Shown piece by piece: positions 17,151 through 27,212 of a stretch of DNA of 64,000 bases. Under the pieces are notes generated by a model, which was not told where the DNA came from, ran no database searches, and saw only the letters and a program-made list of their open reading frames with translations. Within the stretch, counting starts at the first letter, position 1; each line of letters starts with the position of its first letter. Both the position numbers and the translations under genes were made by a program. The stretch is from Clostridiaceae bacterium (GTDB lineage: Bacteria; Bacillota; Clostridia; DSM-8532): the NCBI GenBank assembly GCA_012719545.1, contig JAAYAD010000078.1, positions 92,597 through 156,596 of the forward strand. The letters are read 5' to 3'.

Positions 17151-18413
17151 ATGACTAAGCGCAGAATTTTATCCTTAGTTCTTTCAGTCATCCTGTCTGT
17201 ATCGCTTCTTGCTGCATGCGGACAGCCTGCATCAAACGATGCCACAACTACTCCGGAAAACTCATCTACACCTCAAAACAATGATTCCAACAAACCAGAG
17301 CCAGTCACCCTGAAAGTATGGGAATCCGATGGCCCTGAAAAAACCTTCCTGGAAGAAATGGCAAAAGCATACATGGCTGAGAATCCTCATGTAACCATTG
17401 AAGTTGAGCCTGTTGCTCACACCGATGCAGCTCAGAGGATTCAGCTTGATGGTCCTGCAGGCGTTGGCGCCGATGTATTTGCGGCTCCCCACGATAAGCT
17501 TGGCGAAATGCTGGTAAGTGGAATCATCCTTGAAAACCAATACGCCGATGAGATTAAAAAGAATATGATAGAAGCTGCGATAACAGCTACTTCTTCAGAA
17601 GGTGTTCTTTACGGTTTCCCAACAGGTGTTGAAACCTACGCTCTTTTCTATAACAAGGATATAATCTCAACTCCTCCCAAGACATGGGAAGAAGTTAAGG
17701 AATTTGCTAAAACATTCAATAATCCTGCAGAAGGCAAATACGCCATCGTATGGGACGTTGACGACGGATACTTTAACTACATGTTCCTCTCCGGTTATGG
17801 AGCAGACCTCTTTGGTCCTGAGGGAACAGACAAATCACAGCATATGGTTAACAGTCCTGAAGCCATTAAATCCATGGAATACTTCCAGTCACTCAGAAAA
17901 GAAATTTTGGACGTAGATGCTGCTGACCTTACAGGAGACTTTATGAACGCTGGTTTCCAGAACGGCACTATTGCCATGGCAGTTACAGGTCCCTGGTCAA
18001 TAGCAGGCTACAGAGAGGCAGGAGTTAACTTTGGCGTTACCACCTTGCCAAGACTTCCTGGAAACGATAATCCTCCGAAATCCTTCTCAGGTATTCGCGC
18101 AATGTATGTATCAGCATTCACAAAGCATCCTGAAGAAGCTCAGAAGTTCGCAAATTATCTTGTAAGCAAGGAAGCACTTGCAAAGCGCTATGAAATCACC
18201 AAACAAATTCCCCCGCGCACTGACATTACTATTTCCGATGAAGCACATGAAGGTATATTGGCTCAGTTCGAATTCTCCAAGCCAATGCCCAGTATACCTG
18301 CTATGAATACATACTGGCCTTCCGTAGCCTCCGCCTATGCAAACATCTGGAACGGCAGTGATATAAAGACGGAGCTTGATCTTGCTGCATCAGCAATTGA
18401 GCAGGCCGAATAA
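17151..18413 (+). CDS. malE: Maltose/maltodextrin ABC transporter substrate-binding lipoprotein
   Basis: Extracellular solute-binding protein family 1. The signal sequence ends in LAAC with lipid-modified Cys23, followed by a Ser/Thr/Pro-rich linker. The mature part begins VTLKVWESDGPEKTFLEEMAKAY and contains GVGADVFAAPHDKLGEM, YGFPTGVETYALFYNKD and FMNAGFQNGTIAMAVTGPWSIAGY, as in MalE/CymE/MdxE proteins. The start ATG has AAGGAGG 7 bases upstream. It begins the malE-malF-malG operon. A hairpin after the stop probably keeps its mRNA level above that of the permease genes. Maltodextrin specificity rests on the family pattern and on the amylases around it. Confidence 0.92.
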   Translation: MTKRRILSLVLSVILSVSLLAACGQPASNDATTTPENSSTPQNNDSNKPEPVTLKVWESDGPEKTFLEEMAKAYMAENPHVTIEVEPVAHTDAAQRIQLDGPAGVGADVFAAPHDKLGEMLVSGIILENQYADEIKKNMIEAAITATSSEGVLYGFPTGVETYALFYNKDIISTPPKTWEEVKEFAKTFNNPAEGKYAIVWDVDDGYFNYMFLSGYGADLFGPEGTDKSQHMVNSPEAIKSMEYFQSLRKEILDVDAADLTGDFMNAGFQNGTIAMAVTGPWSIAGYREAGVNFGVTTLPRLPGNDNPPKSFSGIRAMYVSAFTKHPEEAQKFANYLVSKEALAKRYEITKQIPPRTDITISDEAHEGILAQFEFSKPMPSIPAMNTYWPSVASAYANIWNGSDIKTELDLAASAIEQAE

Positions 18414-18427
18414 ATTATGAAAGTTCA

Positions 18428-18462
18428 AGGCGGTTCCGTAAACCGGAATCGCCTTTTGTTTG
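18428..18462 (+). terminator. Intercistronic hairpin/partial terminator between malE and malF
   Basis: AAGGCG-G-TTCCG pairs with CGGAA-T-CGCCTT and is followed by TTGTTTG. It sits in the malE-malF gap. Partial termination or 3' protection here would give more binding protein than permease. Confidence 0.7.
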
Positions 18463-18543
18463 AAAAATCTTTCATTTCATTCTATTTATGGCGTAACTTG
18501 TATTATCTCAAGGTATAACAACAGAAGGGGGAGTTTTCTTAAA

Positions 18544-19875
18544 ATGAAGAAGAACCTTGGTACATCTGCACCAATTGCTTCGGCCGTCTTTATGGGTCTA
18601 GGCCACATTCTTTTTCTTAAGCAGTACATAAAAGGAATTTTATTTTCCGCACTTGAAATTATTGTCCTGTTAAACTCCGGCATTTTCGCAAAGGCAATCC
18701 ATGGACTGATATCCCTTGGCGAGCCAAAGCCCCATTTACCTGTAGCTCAAAGGGACAATTCAACCTTCATGATGCTGGACGGGCTTATTGCAGTTGTTTT
18801 TCTCATAATCTTTTTCCTGATTTACATATGGAATATTGTAGATGCAAGAAAAGTCGGCAAAAAATATGATAAAACGGGCGAATTACAGACCGAGCGCGAG
18901 TTTCTGCATGATCTGGGAGAAAAAGCTTTCTCATATGTAGCCTTGTCGCCCGCATTTGTTATGATTGCATTCTTTGTTATCATACCGCTGGTTTATGCTT
19001 TTTTAGTTGCTTTCACCAATTATTCCGCTCCCAATCATATACCCCAGAAAAACACCGTGGACTGGGTAGGTTTTGAAACCTTCAGTGAAATGATTAAAAT
19101 CAAGCATTTTTCCCAGGCCTTTGCCCGTACAGCTCTCTGGACTGTTGAATGGGCATTTTTGGGAACAGTAACATGTTATTTCGGCGGCATGTTTCTTGCT
19201 CTGGCGCTACTTGACAAGAAAATAAAAATCGCCGGATTCTTCAGAACCATATTTATTCTTCCTTACGCAGTTCCGGCTATGATAAGCCTTTTTATCTGGA
19301 ACATTCTGCTTAACGGGCAATTCGGTCCAATAAACCGCGCATTTAGAGAATTGGGAATAATGCAGTGGCTTCAGAGCATCGGAATTCTTGACCGGGATAT
19401 TATACCCTGGCTGTCTGAACCTACTTTAGCTAGAATAATGCTGATTGTGGTTAATCTCTGGCTTGGCTTCCCCTACTTCATGCTTATGATTACAGGAATC
19501 ATGACATCCATGAGCAGGGATATTTTTGAAGCTGCCACAATAGACGGAGCTTCCAAATCACAACAGTTCAGATACATTACTTTCCCGCTTTTGATGTACC
19601 AGACACTTCCGCTCTTAATCATGAGCTTTTCATATAATATGAACAACTTTGGCGGAGTCTTCTTCCTGACCAACGGAAACCCGCCAGACACAATAACTAC
19701 CCAATCCTTTGCGGGTACAACCGACACCCTTATAACATGGATGTATAAGCTGACCCTGGATCAACGACTTTATAACAAGGCATCGGTGGTAGCTATAATT
19801 ATGTTCCTTATCATTGCTCCTTTTGCCATGTATCAGTTCTCCAGGACAAAATCATTCAAGGAAGGTGAGCTATAA
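18544..19875 (+). CDS. malF: Maltodextrin ABC transporter permease (MalF-type)
   Basis: Membrane subunit of the sugar importer, 443 residues from the ATG at 18544, which is preceded by a G-rich ribosome site (AGGGGGAG). The 28 extra residues in the ORF track have no ribosome site. Two N-terminal hydrophobic segments precede the conserved MalF core, and the EAA loop reads EAATIDGASKSQQFRYITFPLL near residue 325, the contact for the ATPase. Its TAA overlaps the malG ATG by one base. No malK is present in this cluster, so a shared MsmX-type ATPase from elsewhere must energise it. Confidence 0.92.
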   Translation: MKKNLGTSAPIASAVFMGLGHILFLKQYIKGILFSALEIIVLLNSGIFAKAIHGLISLGEPKPHLPVAQRDNSTFMMLDGLIAVVFLIIFFLIYIWNIVDARKVGKKYDKTGELQTEREFLHDLGEKAFSYVALSPAFVMIAFFVIIPLVYAFLVAFTNYSAPNHIPQKNTVDWVGFETFSEMIKIKHFSQAFARTALWTVEWAFLGTVTCYFGGMFLALALLDKKIKIAGFFRTIFILPYAVPAMISLFIWNILLNGQFGPINRAFRELGIMQWLQSIGILDRDIIPWLSEPTLARIMLIVVNLWLGFPYFMLMITGIMTSMSRDIFEAATIDGASKSQQFRYITFPLLMYQTLPLLIMSFSYNMNNFGGVFFLTNGNPPDTITTQSFAGTTDTLITWMYKLTLDQRLYNKASVVAIIMFLIIAPFAMYQFSRTKSFKEGEL

Positions 19876-20714
19876 TGAAAAAGATTCTGACTGCTTTAAG
19901 ATACATATTAATCTACCTCATTTTCATCATTATAGCTCTGATAGTATTGTATCCCATTGCATTTGCTATCAGCGGCGCTTTTAACAAGGGCAAATCACTT
20001 GCTTCAATGAATATTCTGCCAATACCCAACAATCCGACCACAGAGAACTTTACAAGACTCTTTACAACAACCAATTATTTAAGCTGGTATAAAAACTCTC
20101 TGACCATAGCGTGCTTAAACAGCGTTTGCACAACCTTTATTGTGCTTATTACAGCCTACGTGTTCTCAAGGTTCAGATTCCGCTTAAAAAAGGCTGCGCT
20201 TATGAGTTTTCTCATTCTTAACATGTTTCCCAACGCAATCGGAATGGTGGCAATTTACGTTGTTTTAAGCAGGCTCGGTCTTTCAGATAATTTTTTAGGC
20301 CTTGTACTTGTTTACTGCGCAGGAAACATTCCCTATAACACATGGCTTTTAAAAGGATATCTCGACACCATACCAAGAAGCATAGATGAAGCCGCAAGAG
20401 TGGACGGTTCAGGACATTTGTCAACGTTTTTCAGGATAATACTCCCAAACACCCTGCCCATGATAGCCTTCCTTGCGGTGACAAGCTTTACTCAGCCCTG
20501 GATGGACTTTATACTTCCAAGGTTTATTCTAAGAAGCGATAAAAACAAGACCCTGGCGGTTGGCCTTTTTGAAATGATAAACGGAAGATCCAATGACAAC
20601 TTTACCATGTTTGCCGCAGGAGCTCTCCTGATTGCTGTACCTTTTGTAATTCTGTTTGTCATAAACCAGAAATACCTTGTAAAAATTATGTCCACCGGAG
20701 CGGTTAAGGAGTAA
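19875..20714 (+). CDS. malG: Maltodextrin ABC transporter permease (MalG-type)
   Basis: Second membrane subunit, 279 residues, about six hydrophobic segments. The EAA loop is IDEAARVDGSGHLSTFFRIILP, and the C-terminus QKYLVKIMSTGAVKE matches MalG proteins, whose tail enters the ATPase dimer in the E. coli complex. It starts inside the malF stop (TAATG), so the two are coupled. A short 54-base gap leads to the secreted amylase gene, which is probably in the same transcript. Confidence 0.93.
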   Translation: MKKILTALRYILIYLIFIIIALIVLYPIAFAISGAFNKGKSLASMNILPIPNNPTTENFTRLFTTTNYLSWYKNSLTIACLNSVCTTFIVLITAYVFSRFRFRLKKAALMSFLILNMFPNAIGMVAIYVVLSRLGLSDNFLGLVLVYCAGNIPYNTWLLKGYLDTIPRSIDEAARVDGSGHLSTFFRIILPNTLPMIAFLAVTSFTQPWMDFILPRFILRSDKNKTLAVGLFEMINGRSNDNFTMFAAGALLIAVPFVILFVINQKYLVKIMSTGAVKE

Positions 20715-20768
20715 TATCCTGTTGCGATGCTAATGGCAGTTTAAGAGACAAAAAGGAGGATAATTCAA

Positions 20769-22457
20769 ATGTCCGGTATTATAAAACGGGCTATGCCGCT
20801 TGTTCTGGCAGTAGCTTTAGTTATGGCTTCTTGCGGAAAGTCCGATTTACCATCCAATACTTCCGCTCCCGTACCTTCGGAGAAAACAGAAACTCAGACT
20901 CCGGTTGCCGAACCCACCCCGGTAAGCAAAGCCGACCCTGTTTATGAGCTTGGCGAAGTACCCCAAAATGCGTCCGGTAATAAGCAGGGTGTATATTACG
21001 AGATTTTCGTAAGGTCATTTGCTGATTCAGACGGTGATGGCATAGGAGATCTTAAAGGGCTTATAGATAAGCTGGATTATTTAAATGACGGGGATCCCAA
21101 AACAACCAGCGATTTGGGAATTACAGGAATTTGGCTTATGCCAATAAATAAGACCGTTTCATATCACGGTTACGATATCACAGATTATTATGACATTAAC
21201 CCTGAATACGGGACCCTTGAAGACTTTGAAAAACTTTTGGATGAAGCACACAAAAGGGGAATTTCAGTAATTATGGACCTGGTATTGAACCATACCAGCG
21301 ATAAACACGAGCGGTTTATAAGCTCCAAAAATCCGGACAGCCCCTACAGGAACTGGTACAGATGGGTTAACGAAGATACAAAGGATTATAACCTTAAAAC
21401 CGTGGTATGGGGTCACAATGTATGGAATAAAGTCAACGGTTCCTATTACTATGGCATCTTTTGGAGCGGAATGCCCGATTTGAACTATGATAATCCGGAT
21501 GTCCGGAAGGAAGCCAAAAACATTGCGGCCTTCTGGCTTGATAAAGGTGTGGATGGATTCAGGCTTGACGCGGTTCCCCATCTTTTTGACTCAACCGAGG
21601 TGCGTCCCGGAGAAAGCGGACTTAATAAAACCAATGAATGGTGGAAGGAGTTCACAGACTTTTGCCATGAAAAGAAGCCGGGAAGCCTTATTGTAGGAGA
21701 AGTTCTCAACGACAGCACCGCAATCAGGGCCTCGTATCTTCCCTCTCTGGATTCAACCTTCCATATAGGTCTGGGTACTCAAATAGTGAATGCCATAAAG
21801 GCCGGAGCCAGCAAGAACAATTATTTAAGCACATTTATTGCAAACAATTATGAAAAGTACAAAGAAGCAAATCCCCAATATATAGACGCGCCCATGCTTT
21901 CAAACCACGACCAGAACAGAATTATCGGGCTTTTAATGGGCAAAACAGAACGCATGAAGGTTGCAGCAAGCATATATCTTACTCTTGAAGGCATACCCTT
22001 CATTTATTACGGTGAAGAAATAGGCATGTTTGGGTCAAAACCCGATGAGGATATAAGGCTTCCTTACTTGTGGGGAGAAAACGATCCATATCAGACAAGC
22101 TGGAGAAAGTCCAAATATCAGAACGTGGTTCCTGTATCAGATCAGGAAAAAGACCCAAACTCACTTCTTACCCATTATAAAAGGCTTATAAGGGTAAGAA
22201 ATGAAAATGAAGCTTTGTATGCAGGAAAGTTTAAGCCCATGGCCGTAAATAATGACTGTATTGTGGCCTATAACATGGTTTCTGAAAACCAGACTGCCAT
22301 AATACTTCATAATCTGGCAGAAACACAGCAGTCTGTGAAAGTTGATACGGAAGGCTTTGTTCTTAAATTCTGCCAGACAAAGGACGGATTTTCTGAAAAT
22401 AACGGAGAAATAACAGTTCCCCCTTTAAGTACCGTTATTTATGTTAAGAATCATTGA
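20769..22457 (+). CDS. Extracellular alpha-amylase lipoprotein (GH13)
   Basis: The signal sequence ends with MASC (Cys22), so the enzyme is tethered to the outer face of the membrane. A Ser/Thr/Pro linker of about 40 residues follows, then the GH13 barrel: a calcium-loop-like DSDGDGIGDLKG near 87, DLVLNH, GFRLDAVPH with D267, IVGEVLND with E311 and LSNHDQNRI with D381. The length of 562 residues is normal. AAAGGAGG precedes the ATG. It would cut starch or maltodextrins at the cell surface and feed MalE. It follows malG by 54 bases and is followed by a strong terminator, so it closes the operon. Confidence 0.93.
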   Translation: MSGIIKRAMPLVLAVALVMASCGKSDLPSNTSAPVPSEKTETQTPVAEPTPVSKADPVYELGEVPQNASGNKQGVYYEIFVRSFADSDGDGIGDLKGLIDKLDYLNDGDPKTTSDLGITGIWLMPINKTVSYHGYDITDYYDINPEYGTLEDFEKLLDEAHKRGISVIMDLVLNHTSDKHERFISSKNPDSPYRNWYRWVNEDTKDYNLKTVVWGHNVWNKVNGSYYYGIFWSGMPDLNYDNPDVRKEAKNIAAFWLDKGVDGFRLDAVPHLFDSTEVRPGESGLNKTNEWWKEFTDFCHEKKPGSLIVGEVLNDSTAIRASYLPSLDSTFHIGLGTQIVNAIKAGASKNNYLSTFIANNYEKYKEANPQYIDAPMLSNHDQNRIIGLLMGKTERMKVAASIYLTLEGIPFIYYGEEIGMFGSKPDEDIRLPYLWGENDPYQTSWRKSKYQNVVPVSDQEKDPNSLLTHYKRLIRVRNENEALYAGKFKPMAVNNDCIVAYNMVSENQTAIILHNLAETQQSVKVDTEGFVLKFCQTKDGFSENNGEITVPPLSTVIYVKNH

Positions 22458-22545
22458 TTATTAATTAAATCCAAAGAAATTAGGTTAATTAAATTAATCT
22501 CAAGTATTATCCCAATAAGTTTTATATCTGCCATGTATATGAATT

Positions 22546-22587
22546 AAGGGCCTGAAATCCACAACGGAAAACAGGCCCTTTTTCTTT
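22546..22587 (+). terminator. Terminator of the mal-amylase operon
   Basis: AAGGGCCTG (22546-22554) pairs perfectly with CAGGCCCTT (22572-22580), followed by TTTTC. Confidence 0.9.
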
Positions 22588-22610
22588 TCCTAAATAAACT
22601 CTTATTATAA

Positions 22611-22632
22611 ATCCCGGACAAATGTCCGGGAT
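22611..22632 (-). terminator. Probable terminator of the chemoreceptor gene
   Basis: ATCCCGGACA pairs perfectly with TGTCCGGGAT around a two-base loop, 30 bases past the chemoreceptor stop. On the minus strand the tail is TTATAATAAG, only partly T-rich. Confidence 0.6.
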
Positions 22633-22662
22633 AAACGGGGGGAAATATGAATGTGAAAAGAT

Positions 22663-24888
22663 TCAGGCAGTATAATCATCAATAACAAATTTTGAAACTG
22701 CCTCTCTTAGCTTTAAAGCATTCTCATCGGCCGATATGGCTTTTTTAAGGACATCCTCGGAGCCAACCAATATTCTTGATGCTTCCTTTGCAATTACAGA
22801 GGCTCCTTTGGCACCGTCATTTGTCGCCGTCACAACCTTTTCAATGGTATTGTTAAGCTGAAGTATAGCTGCCGAAAGTGACTCCGCAGTTGAAGCAAGC
22901 TTTAAAGACATTTCCTGATAAAGCATTGCATCCTGATTGTACTGCTCACCTGTCATGTCAAGAAGGCTGTAGCTCTCCTTTACATTTGTTTCAATGTAGT
23001 TTAAAAGATCATTGGCGCTCTCTGACAAATGGTTAACCGACTGCAATACAAGATTTGAGATATCCTGAATCTGTGAAGCATTGTTTTTTGCCTGTACGGC
23101 AAGCTTTCTTATTTCCTCAGCAACAACACTGAAACCTGCACCGTACTCACCTGCTCTTGCCGCTTCAATTGCTGCATTTAAGGACAATAAATTGGTCTGG
23201 GATGCAACTGCCATGATGTTGTCAAGAAGAGTTGTAATTCTATGTATGGAGTGTGACTCGGATATGGCTTCTTCAAGTTTTTTCTGGGTTGCCTCCTGTA
23301 TCGCCTGGTTTTCCTGGCCACTCTGCCGCACCTTTTCAAATACCTGCTGTGCCCTGTTCCTTATCTCAATGGAGGACAGATTTCCTTTCTCGGCGTTCAT
23401 TTTGATGGTTTCAACAGCCTGTTTGAGGCTTCCCACAGCCTGATCCATCTGGTTTGCCGATGTGCTTGTGTCAATTAAGGCGGCAGACAGCTCCTGGGTA
23501 TTTGAAGAAATAGTTTCAATATGAAGATGCAGATTATCGATGTATTCTTTGACTGTGGCCACCGCTTCGGCTACTTCTGATGCCTCTTTGCGAACACTTC
23601 TTATAATTTCAGTAACAGACTGCTGCATTTTTTCAGTTGAACAGGCAAGCTTACCTATTTCATCCTTACGTTTTAGAAGTTTAGCAGGTATTTTCCCTGT
23701 AAAATCGGCATCTGCAAATTTTTCAATATGGGCAGTAAGAGCTTTAATTGGTGTTATCTGCTTTGTCACAAGCCCAGATACGGTGACTATAACCACAAGA
23801 ATACTTAAAATGCTTATTATGGTCATAACCATCATAAGCTGGTTGACACCTGACATAAATTGGCTTATAGGTATCTCTGACCAGAAAACCCAGTTTACAT
23901 TTGCCTCAGGCAATATTACCGGTGAAAAGCAGTAAAGCTTTCCTGATGCATAATCCAGCCTGCTTACGGTTCTTTTTGACTCAACTGCTTTGTTAAAATC
24001 CTCAATAAGCTTATCATTAAAATAGGAATTTACTGTCCCCCCTCTATATTTGTTATCCTCTCCATAGGAGATGATTTCCCCACTGTCCATAGCAAGCCCG
24101 CTTACACCTATTTCAGACGTTGCTTCCTTAATAAAGGAGTCAAAGGAATCTGCATATATCTCTGTTCCTACAATTCCGTTGAAATCTGTGCCGTGAATTG
24201 AAATGGGAAGGGAAAAAGAAATAACCTGGTACTCATTTTCACCTTCTTTTACTGTGTAGGGTGAGGATACATAAGGCTTTAAGGTTTCCTTAATCCTGGA
24301 ATAGTACTCGGTATCGTCAAGATTTGACGGATGCTCAGGGTCCAGAAGAAAAACATTAAGGGTTCCCACAGAATTATAATTTTTTATGGTATGAAGCCTC
24401 CCTCTTCCCTTGCTGTCCCCTGTATCGGTGTTTATAAAGGTAAAGTCAAGCTCGTCAATTGCTTTTGGCTCTCCCAGGATAAAAAATCCGAATATATGGT
24501 CAGGAGAGTTTTTCAAATAGTTTTCAAGGAGCATTCTTACGTTGGGTCTGGAAAGTACTCTGTGGAACCTTTGAATCTTCATGGTCTCTTGAAAGAAATT
24601 TGAATAGCCGTAAATATTACTGATAAATCCTTCGATGCTTTTTGCCGTTTCATCTGCTATGCTTTCGTTTATCCTTATGCTTTCTTCTATTTTGCTCTGC
24701 CTTACATTGCTGATTACATAACTTAAAAGTATGAGGTTTCCAAGTAGAACTATAGATGCTATGATGGAAATCATTTTAAGTATGAGATGGTTTTGAAATG
24801 CCCTAAAAATTGAGGATATTTTACGCTTTTCACGATCCTTTCTTTGTTTGGATTTTGGTTTTGTTCTTGGATTATAAACAAACCGCAT
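22663..24888 (-). CDS. Methyl-accepting chemotaxis protein
   Basis: A 741-residue transmembrane chemoreceptor. A basic N-terminus precedes TM1 near residues 38-60 ([21 protein letters not shown]). An extracellular sensor of about 290 residues (with [19 protein letters not shown]) resembles dCache domains. TM2 lies near 350 ([22 protein letters not shown]), followed by a HAMP domain and a long coiled signalling domain with the tip [41 protein letters not shown] follows AGGAGGG. Its promoter carries the same palindrome as the maltodextrin genes, so it probably senses the same nutrients. Confidence 0.95.
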   Translation of the reverse strand: MRFVYNPRTKPKSKQRKDREKRKISSIFRAFQNHLILKMISIIASIVLLGNLILLSYVISNVRQSKIEESIRINESIADETAKSIEGFISNIYGYSNFFQETMKIQRFHRVLSRPNVRMLLENYLKNSPDHIFGFFILGEPKAIDELDFTFINTDTGDSKGRGRLHTIKNYNSVGTLNVFLLDPEHPSNLDDTEYYSRIKETLKPYVSSPYTVKEGENEYQVISFSLPISIHGTDFNGIVGTEIYADSFDSFIKEATSEIGVSGLAMDSGEIISYGEDNKYRGGTVNSYFNDKLIEDFNKAVESKRTVSRLDYASGKLYCFSPVILPEANVNWVFWSEIPISQFMSGVNQLMMVMTIISILSILVVIVTVSGLVTKQITPIKALTAHIEKFADADFTGKIPAKLLKRKDEIGKLACSTEKMQQSVTEIIRSVRKEASEVAEAVATVKEYIDNLHLHIETISSNTQELSAALIDTSTSANQMDQAVGSLKQAVETIKMNAEKGNLSSIEIRNRAQQVFEKVRQSGQENQAIQEATQKKLEEAISESHSIHRITTLLDNIMAVASQTNLLSLNAAIEAARAGEYGAGFSVVAEEIRKLAVQAKNNASQIQDISNLVLQSVNHLSESANDLLNYIETNVKESYSLLDMTGEQYNQDAMLYQEMSLKLASTAESLSAAILQLNNTIEKVVTATNDGAKGASVIAKEASRILVGSEDVLKKAISADENALKLREAVSKFVIDDYTA

Positions 24889-24904
24889 CCAAAATCCCTC
24901 CTGA

Positions 24905-24924
24905 CACTTATTAATTAATAAGTG
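24905..24924. repeat. Perfect 20-bp palindrome in chemoreceptor leader
   Basis: CACTTATTAATTAATAAGTG is its own complement and lies between the operator and the ribosome site. It could be a hairpin in the leader mRNA or a second regulator site. Confidence 0.6.
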
Positions 24925-24970
24925 AAAACGCTTGCGCTATTATTATACAAGTTTTTTCAAACAATAACAA
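24924..24970 (-). promoter_or_regulatory. Chemoreceptor promoter with maltodextrin-cluster operator
   Basis: On the minus strand TTGTTA (24965-24970), 17 bases, TATAAT (24942-24947). GAAAACGCTTGC on the plus strand (24924-24935) starts 6 bases past the -10, the same placement as at the neopullulanase promoter. Confidence 0.75.
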
Positions 24971-25176
24971 GATTTTTGGGGATAATATTGATGGATTTTG
25001 TTGAAAAGCATCATAATTGAGCAAAATTTATGCAAACAAAAATCAACTCTTTCAATTAACGAATACATTAAAAGACTTTAATTGCTGGACACTTTTAATA
25101 GTTGACTAAGGCATGGAAAACTCCCTGCAAAGACTCGCCGAAAAAGTTCTGCAAAGCTTTACCCACATTCACAAAT

Positions 25177-25208
25177 TAAAAACCACGACCGGAATTGCCG
25201 CCGTGGTT
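25177..25208 (-). terminator. Terminator of the M28 peptidase gene
   Basis: AACCACG pairs with CGTGGTT around a GC-rich loop, followed on the minus strand by TTTAATTT. Confidence 0.75.
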
Positions 25209-25253
25209 AGTGTTATTTATGGGATATTTCATGTTTTCATGACAATTCAGTAG

Positions 25254-27212
25254 TTATCTTCCGTAAATTGCCCTGAAATAGCTTTCTCCCTTATTTTTAA
25301 AGTCAAAGGAATCAATGAACTCATATACTTGTTCTTCGTCAAGGAAAGCTGTTGTTATCCTGTATCCCGTATTGCCGTCAACGGTAATGGGTTCTCTTGT
25401 GTAAAAGTATACGTAAAAATACTGCTTTTTGGCGTTATCATAATAGCCAAAGCCTTCTGGCTTACCATCATAATCACCTATAAAGATACGATATCCTTCA
25501 TAATCACCGGTAAGTTCTTTTTCTGAATATTCCGGATCTATTACTACCATTGGACTTGGATGCATATTTATTTCTACAGCTTTATTGCCAGAACTATATA
25601 TAAGCCTTGCATTCCTTGTTTTATCCATTTTTAAATCCAATTCGACTTTGCCGGTTTCTTTTCCCCAATAATAATTCACAAATTCATAATTGTCATTTGA
25701 TATATCTATTGTGTCTATGGTGTAATCTTTAAGAATATTTACATTTGAAAAGTCAGGTAATTGTGCATCAGGATAGTATTTTTTTAGCTCTTCTTCAGAA
25801 CGCAAGGGCCGATACCCGGATTTACAAAACAGCTGGTTTTTGAATTCAAACACAAATAGCTCATTAAAATCAAGCTCCATATCCTTGGTAAGAAGCTCCG
25901 CCTTTTGTCTTATTTCATCCCATTCAGCAGGAGATAAATCTGTACCTGCATTAGAATTATAGAATGTATTGCCATCATTCTTAACAATAAAATCTACTAA
26001 TGCATCGCATATATTCTTTATTTCACTGATATTAATATTTTCAATCTTGTCACTGGCTCTATGGGCAAGATTAAACACATCATTCTCCCCTATAACTAAA
26101 ACCGGGATTCCGTTGGAAGCAAGATTTGCGTGATCGCTTGATGGGTACAAGCCATCTTTTTTAATGGGTATATTCCATTCCTGCAAGTGCTTTGTCATAG
26201 CTTCATACAAAAGATTTGACATTTCATCAAAAGGCTTCATTGCAAGTGGTCCGCAATTTTTGCCTCCCACACAGTCAATATTAATATTATAAACCTTATC
26301 CTTTTCATACTTGGTATTTAGTATCTGGGTAAAAGCTTTGCTTCCTTCCAGCGCTGCCTCTTCCCCATTAAAGAAACAAACTATAATATCCAAAGCAAAA
26401 GGCCTCTTCTTTGCCCTTTCAGCCAATTGCCGGGCTACTTCCATTAGGGCTGCAGTACCAGTTGCATTATCATAGGCACATGTCATGGCTAGTTTTCCAA
26501 AAGAAGCAACTCCGTCAAAATGGGCAGACAAAACCAAGGCTTTCTCAGAACTTTTGCCCTTTAAGACCCCTATTATATTGCTGGCCGTGCCATTTTTATT
26601 ATTTGGCTGATACTCAGCTTCAATTTGGACATTTTCTGCTTCAGACAGCTTATTATAAACCTCCGGCGAAATATCAATCATGTTATATGGTAGATTTAAT
26701 CTGTAAGCGTTGGATGCAACCCTGAAATTATCATTTTTCACCAGTAAGAGTTTACAGCTCTGATGGATGTCCTGACTCTTAATGCTTTCAGAGGAAAGTA
26801 TGATTTCAGTTTTTTCTCCTTCATCCCAAGCTTTTGATAGTTCACCCTTGATAGAAAAGGAAGAACCTCCCCGATTGATAATAAAATCTATACCTGGTTC
26901 AAGTTCTTCGATATTGCCGCTTTCATAAATGATTTTAAAGGTTGGAAGTGCTTCTGAATCAGTAATGTACTGTGAGTATGTATGGTAATAGCTTTCTTCA
27001 ATAAAAGTCTCATAGCCTAAATTTTTGAGTAGATTCGTAAGATATTCCCCGGCCTTAATATTACCATCGGTTCCTACCTGACGACCGTTCCATGAAGCTT
27101 GTGATAACTCTTTCAATACAGGTTCCACATAGTCAGAATTTTTATTGCATGAGCAAAAAATAAGAGCTGTTATTAGTATGTATATTACAACTAGCCATCT
27201 TCTGTATTTCAT
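25254..27212 (-). CDS. M28-family zinc aminopeptidase-like lipoprotein
   Basis: Secreted peptidase. From ATG 27212 the protein starts MKYRRWLVVIYILITALIFCSC, a lipoprotein signal; the track's 21 extra residues lack a ribosome site. A PA-like insert is followed by the M28 core: LSAHFDGV (zinc His), AYDNATGTAALMEVAR (bridging Asp), FFNGEEAALEGS (catalytic and zinc Glu), NIDCVGG (zinc Asp) and NLAHRASD (zinc His). After about residue 430 comes a further 220-residue region I do not recognise, with beta-rich repeats. It is a single gene with its own terminator, divergent from the alpha-2-macroglobulin-like gene. The substrate is unknown. Confidence 0.87.
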   Translation of the reverse strand: MKYRRWLVVIYILITALIFCSCNKNSDYVEPVLKELSQASWNGRQVGTDGNIKAGEYLTNLLKNLGYETFIEESYYHTYSQYITDSEALPTFKIIYESGNIEELEPGIDFIINRGGSSFSIKGELSKAWDEGEKTEIILSSESIKSQDIHQSCKLLLVKNDNFRVASNAYRLNLPYNMIDISPEVYNKLSEAENVQIEAEYQPNNKNGTASNIIGVLKGKSSEKALVLSAHFDGVASFGKLAMTCAYDNATGTAALMEVARQLAERAKKRPFALDIIVCFFNGEEAALEGSKAFTQILNTKYEKDKVYNINIDCVGGKNCGPLAMKPFDEMSNLLYEAMTKHLQEWNIPIKKDGLYPSSDHANLASNGIPVLVIGENDVFNLAHRASDKIENINISEIKNICDALVDFIVKNDGNTFYNSNAGTDLSPAEWDEIRQKAELLTKDMELDFNELFVFEFKNQLFCKSGYRPLRSEEELKKYYPDAQLPDFSNVNILKDYTIDTIDISNDNYEFVNYYWGKETGKVELDLKMDKTRNARLIYSSGNKAVEINMHPSPMVVIDPEYSEKELTGDYEGYRIFIGDYDGKPEGFGYYDNAKKQYFYVYFYTREPITVDGNTGYRITTAFLDEEQVYEFIDSFDFKNKGESYFRAIYGR

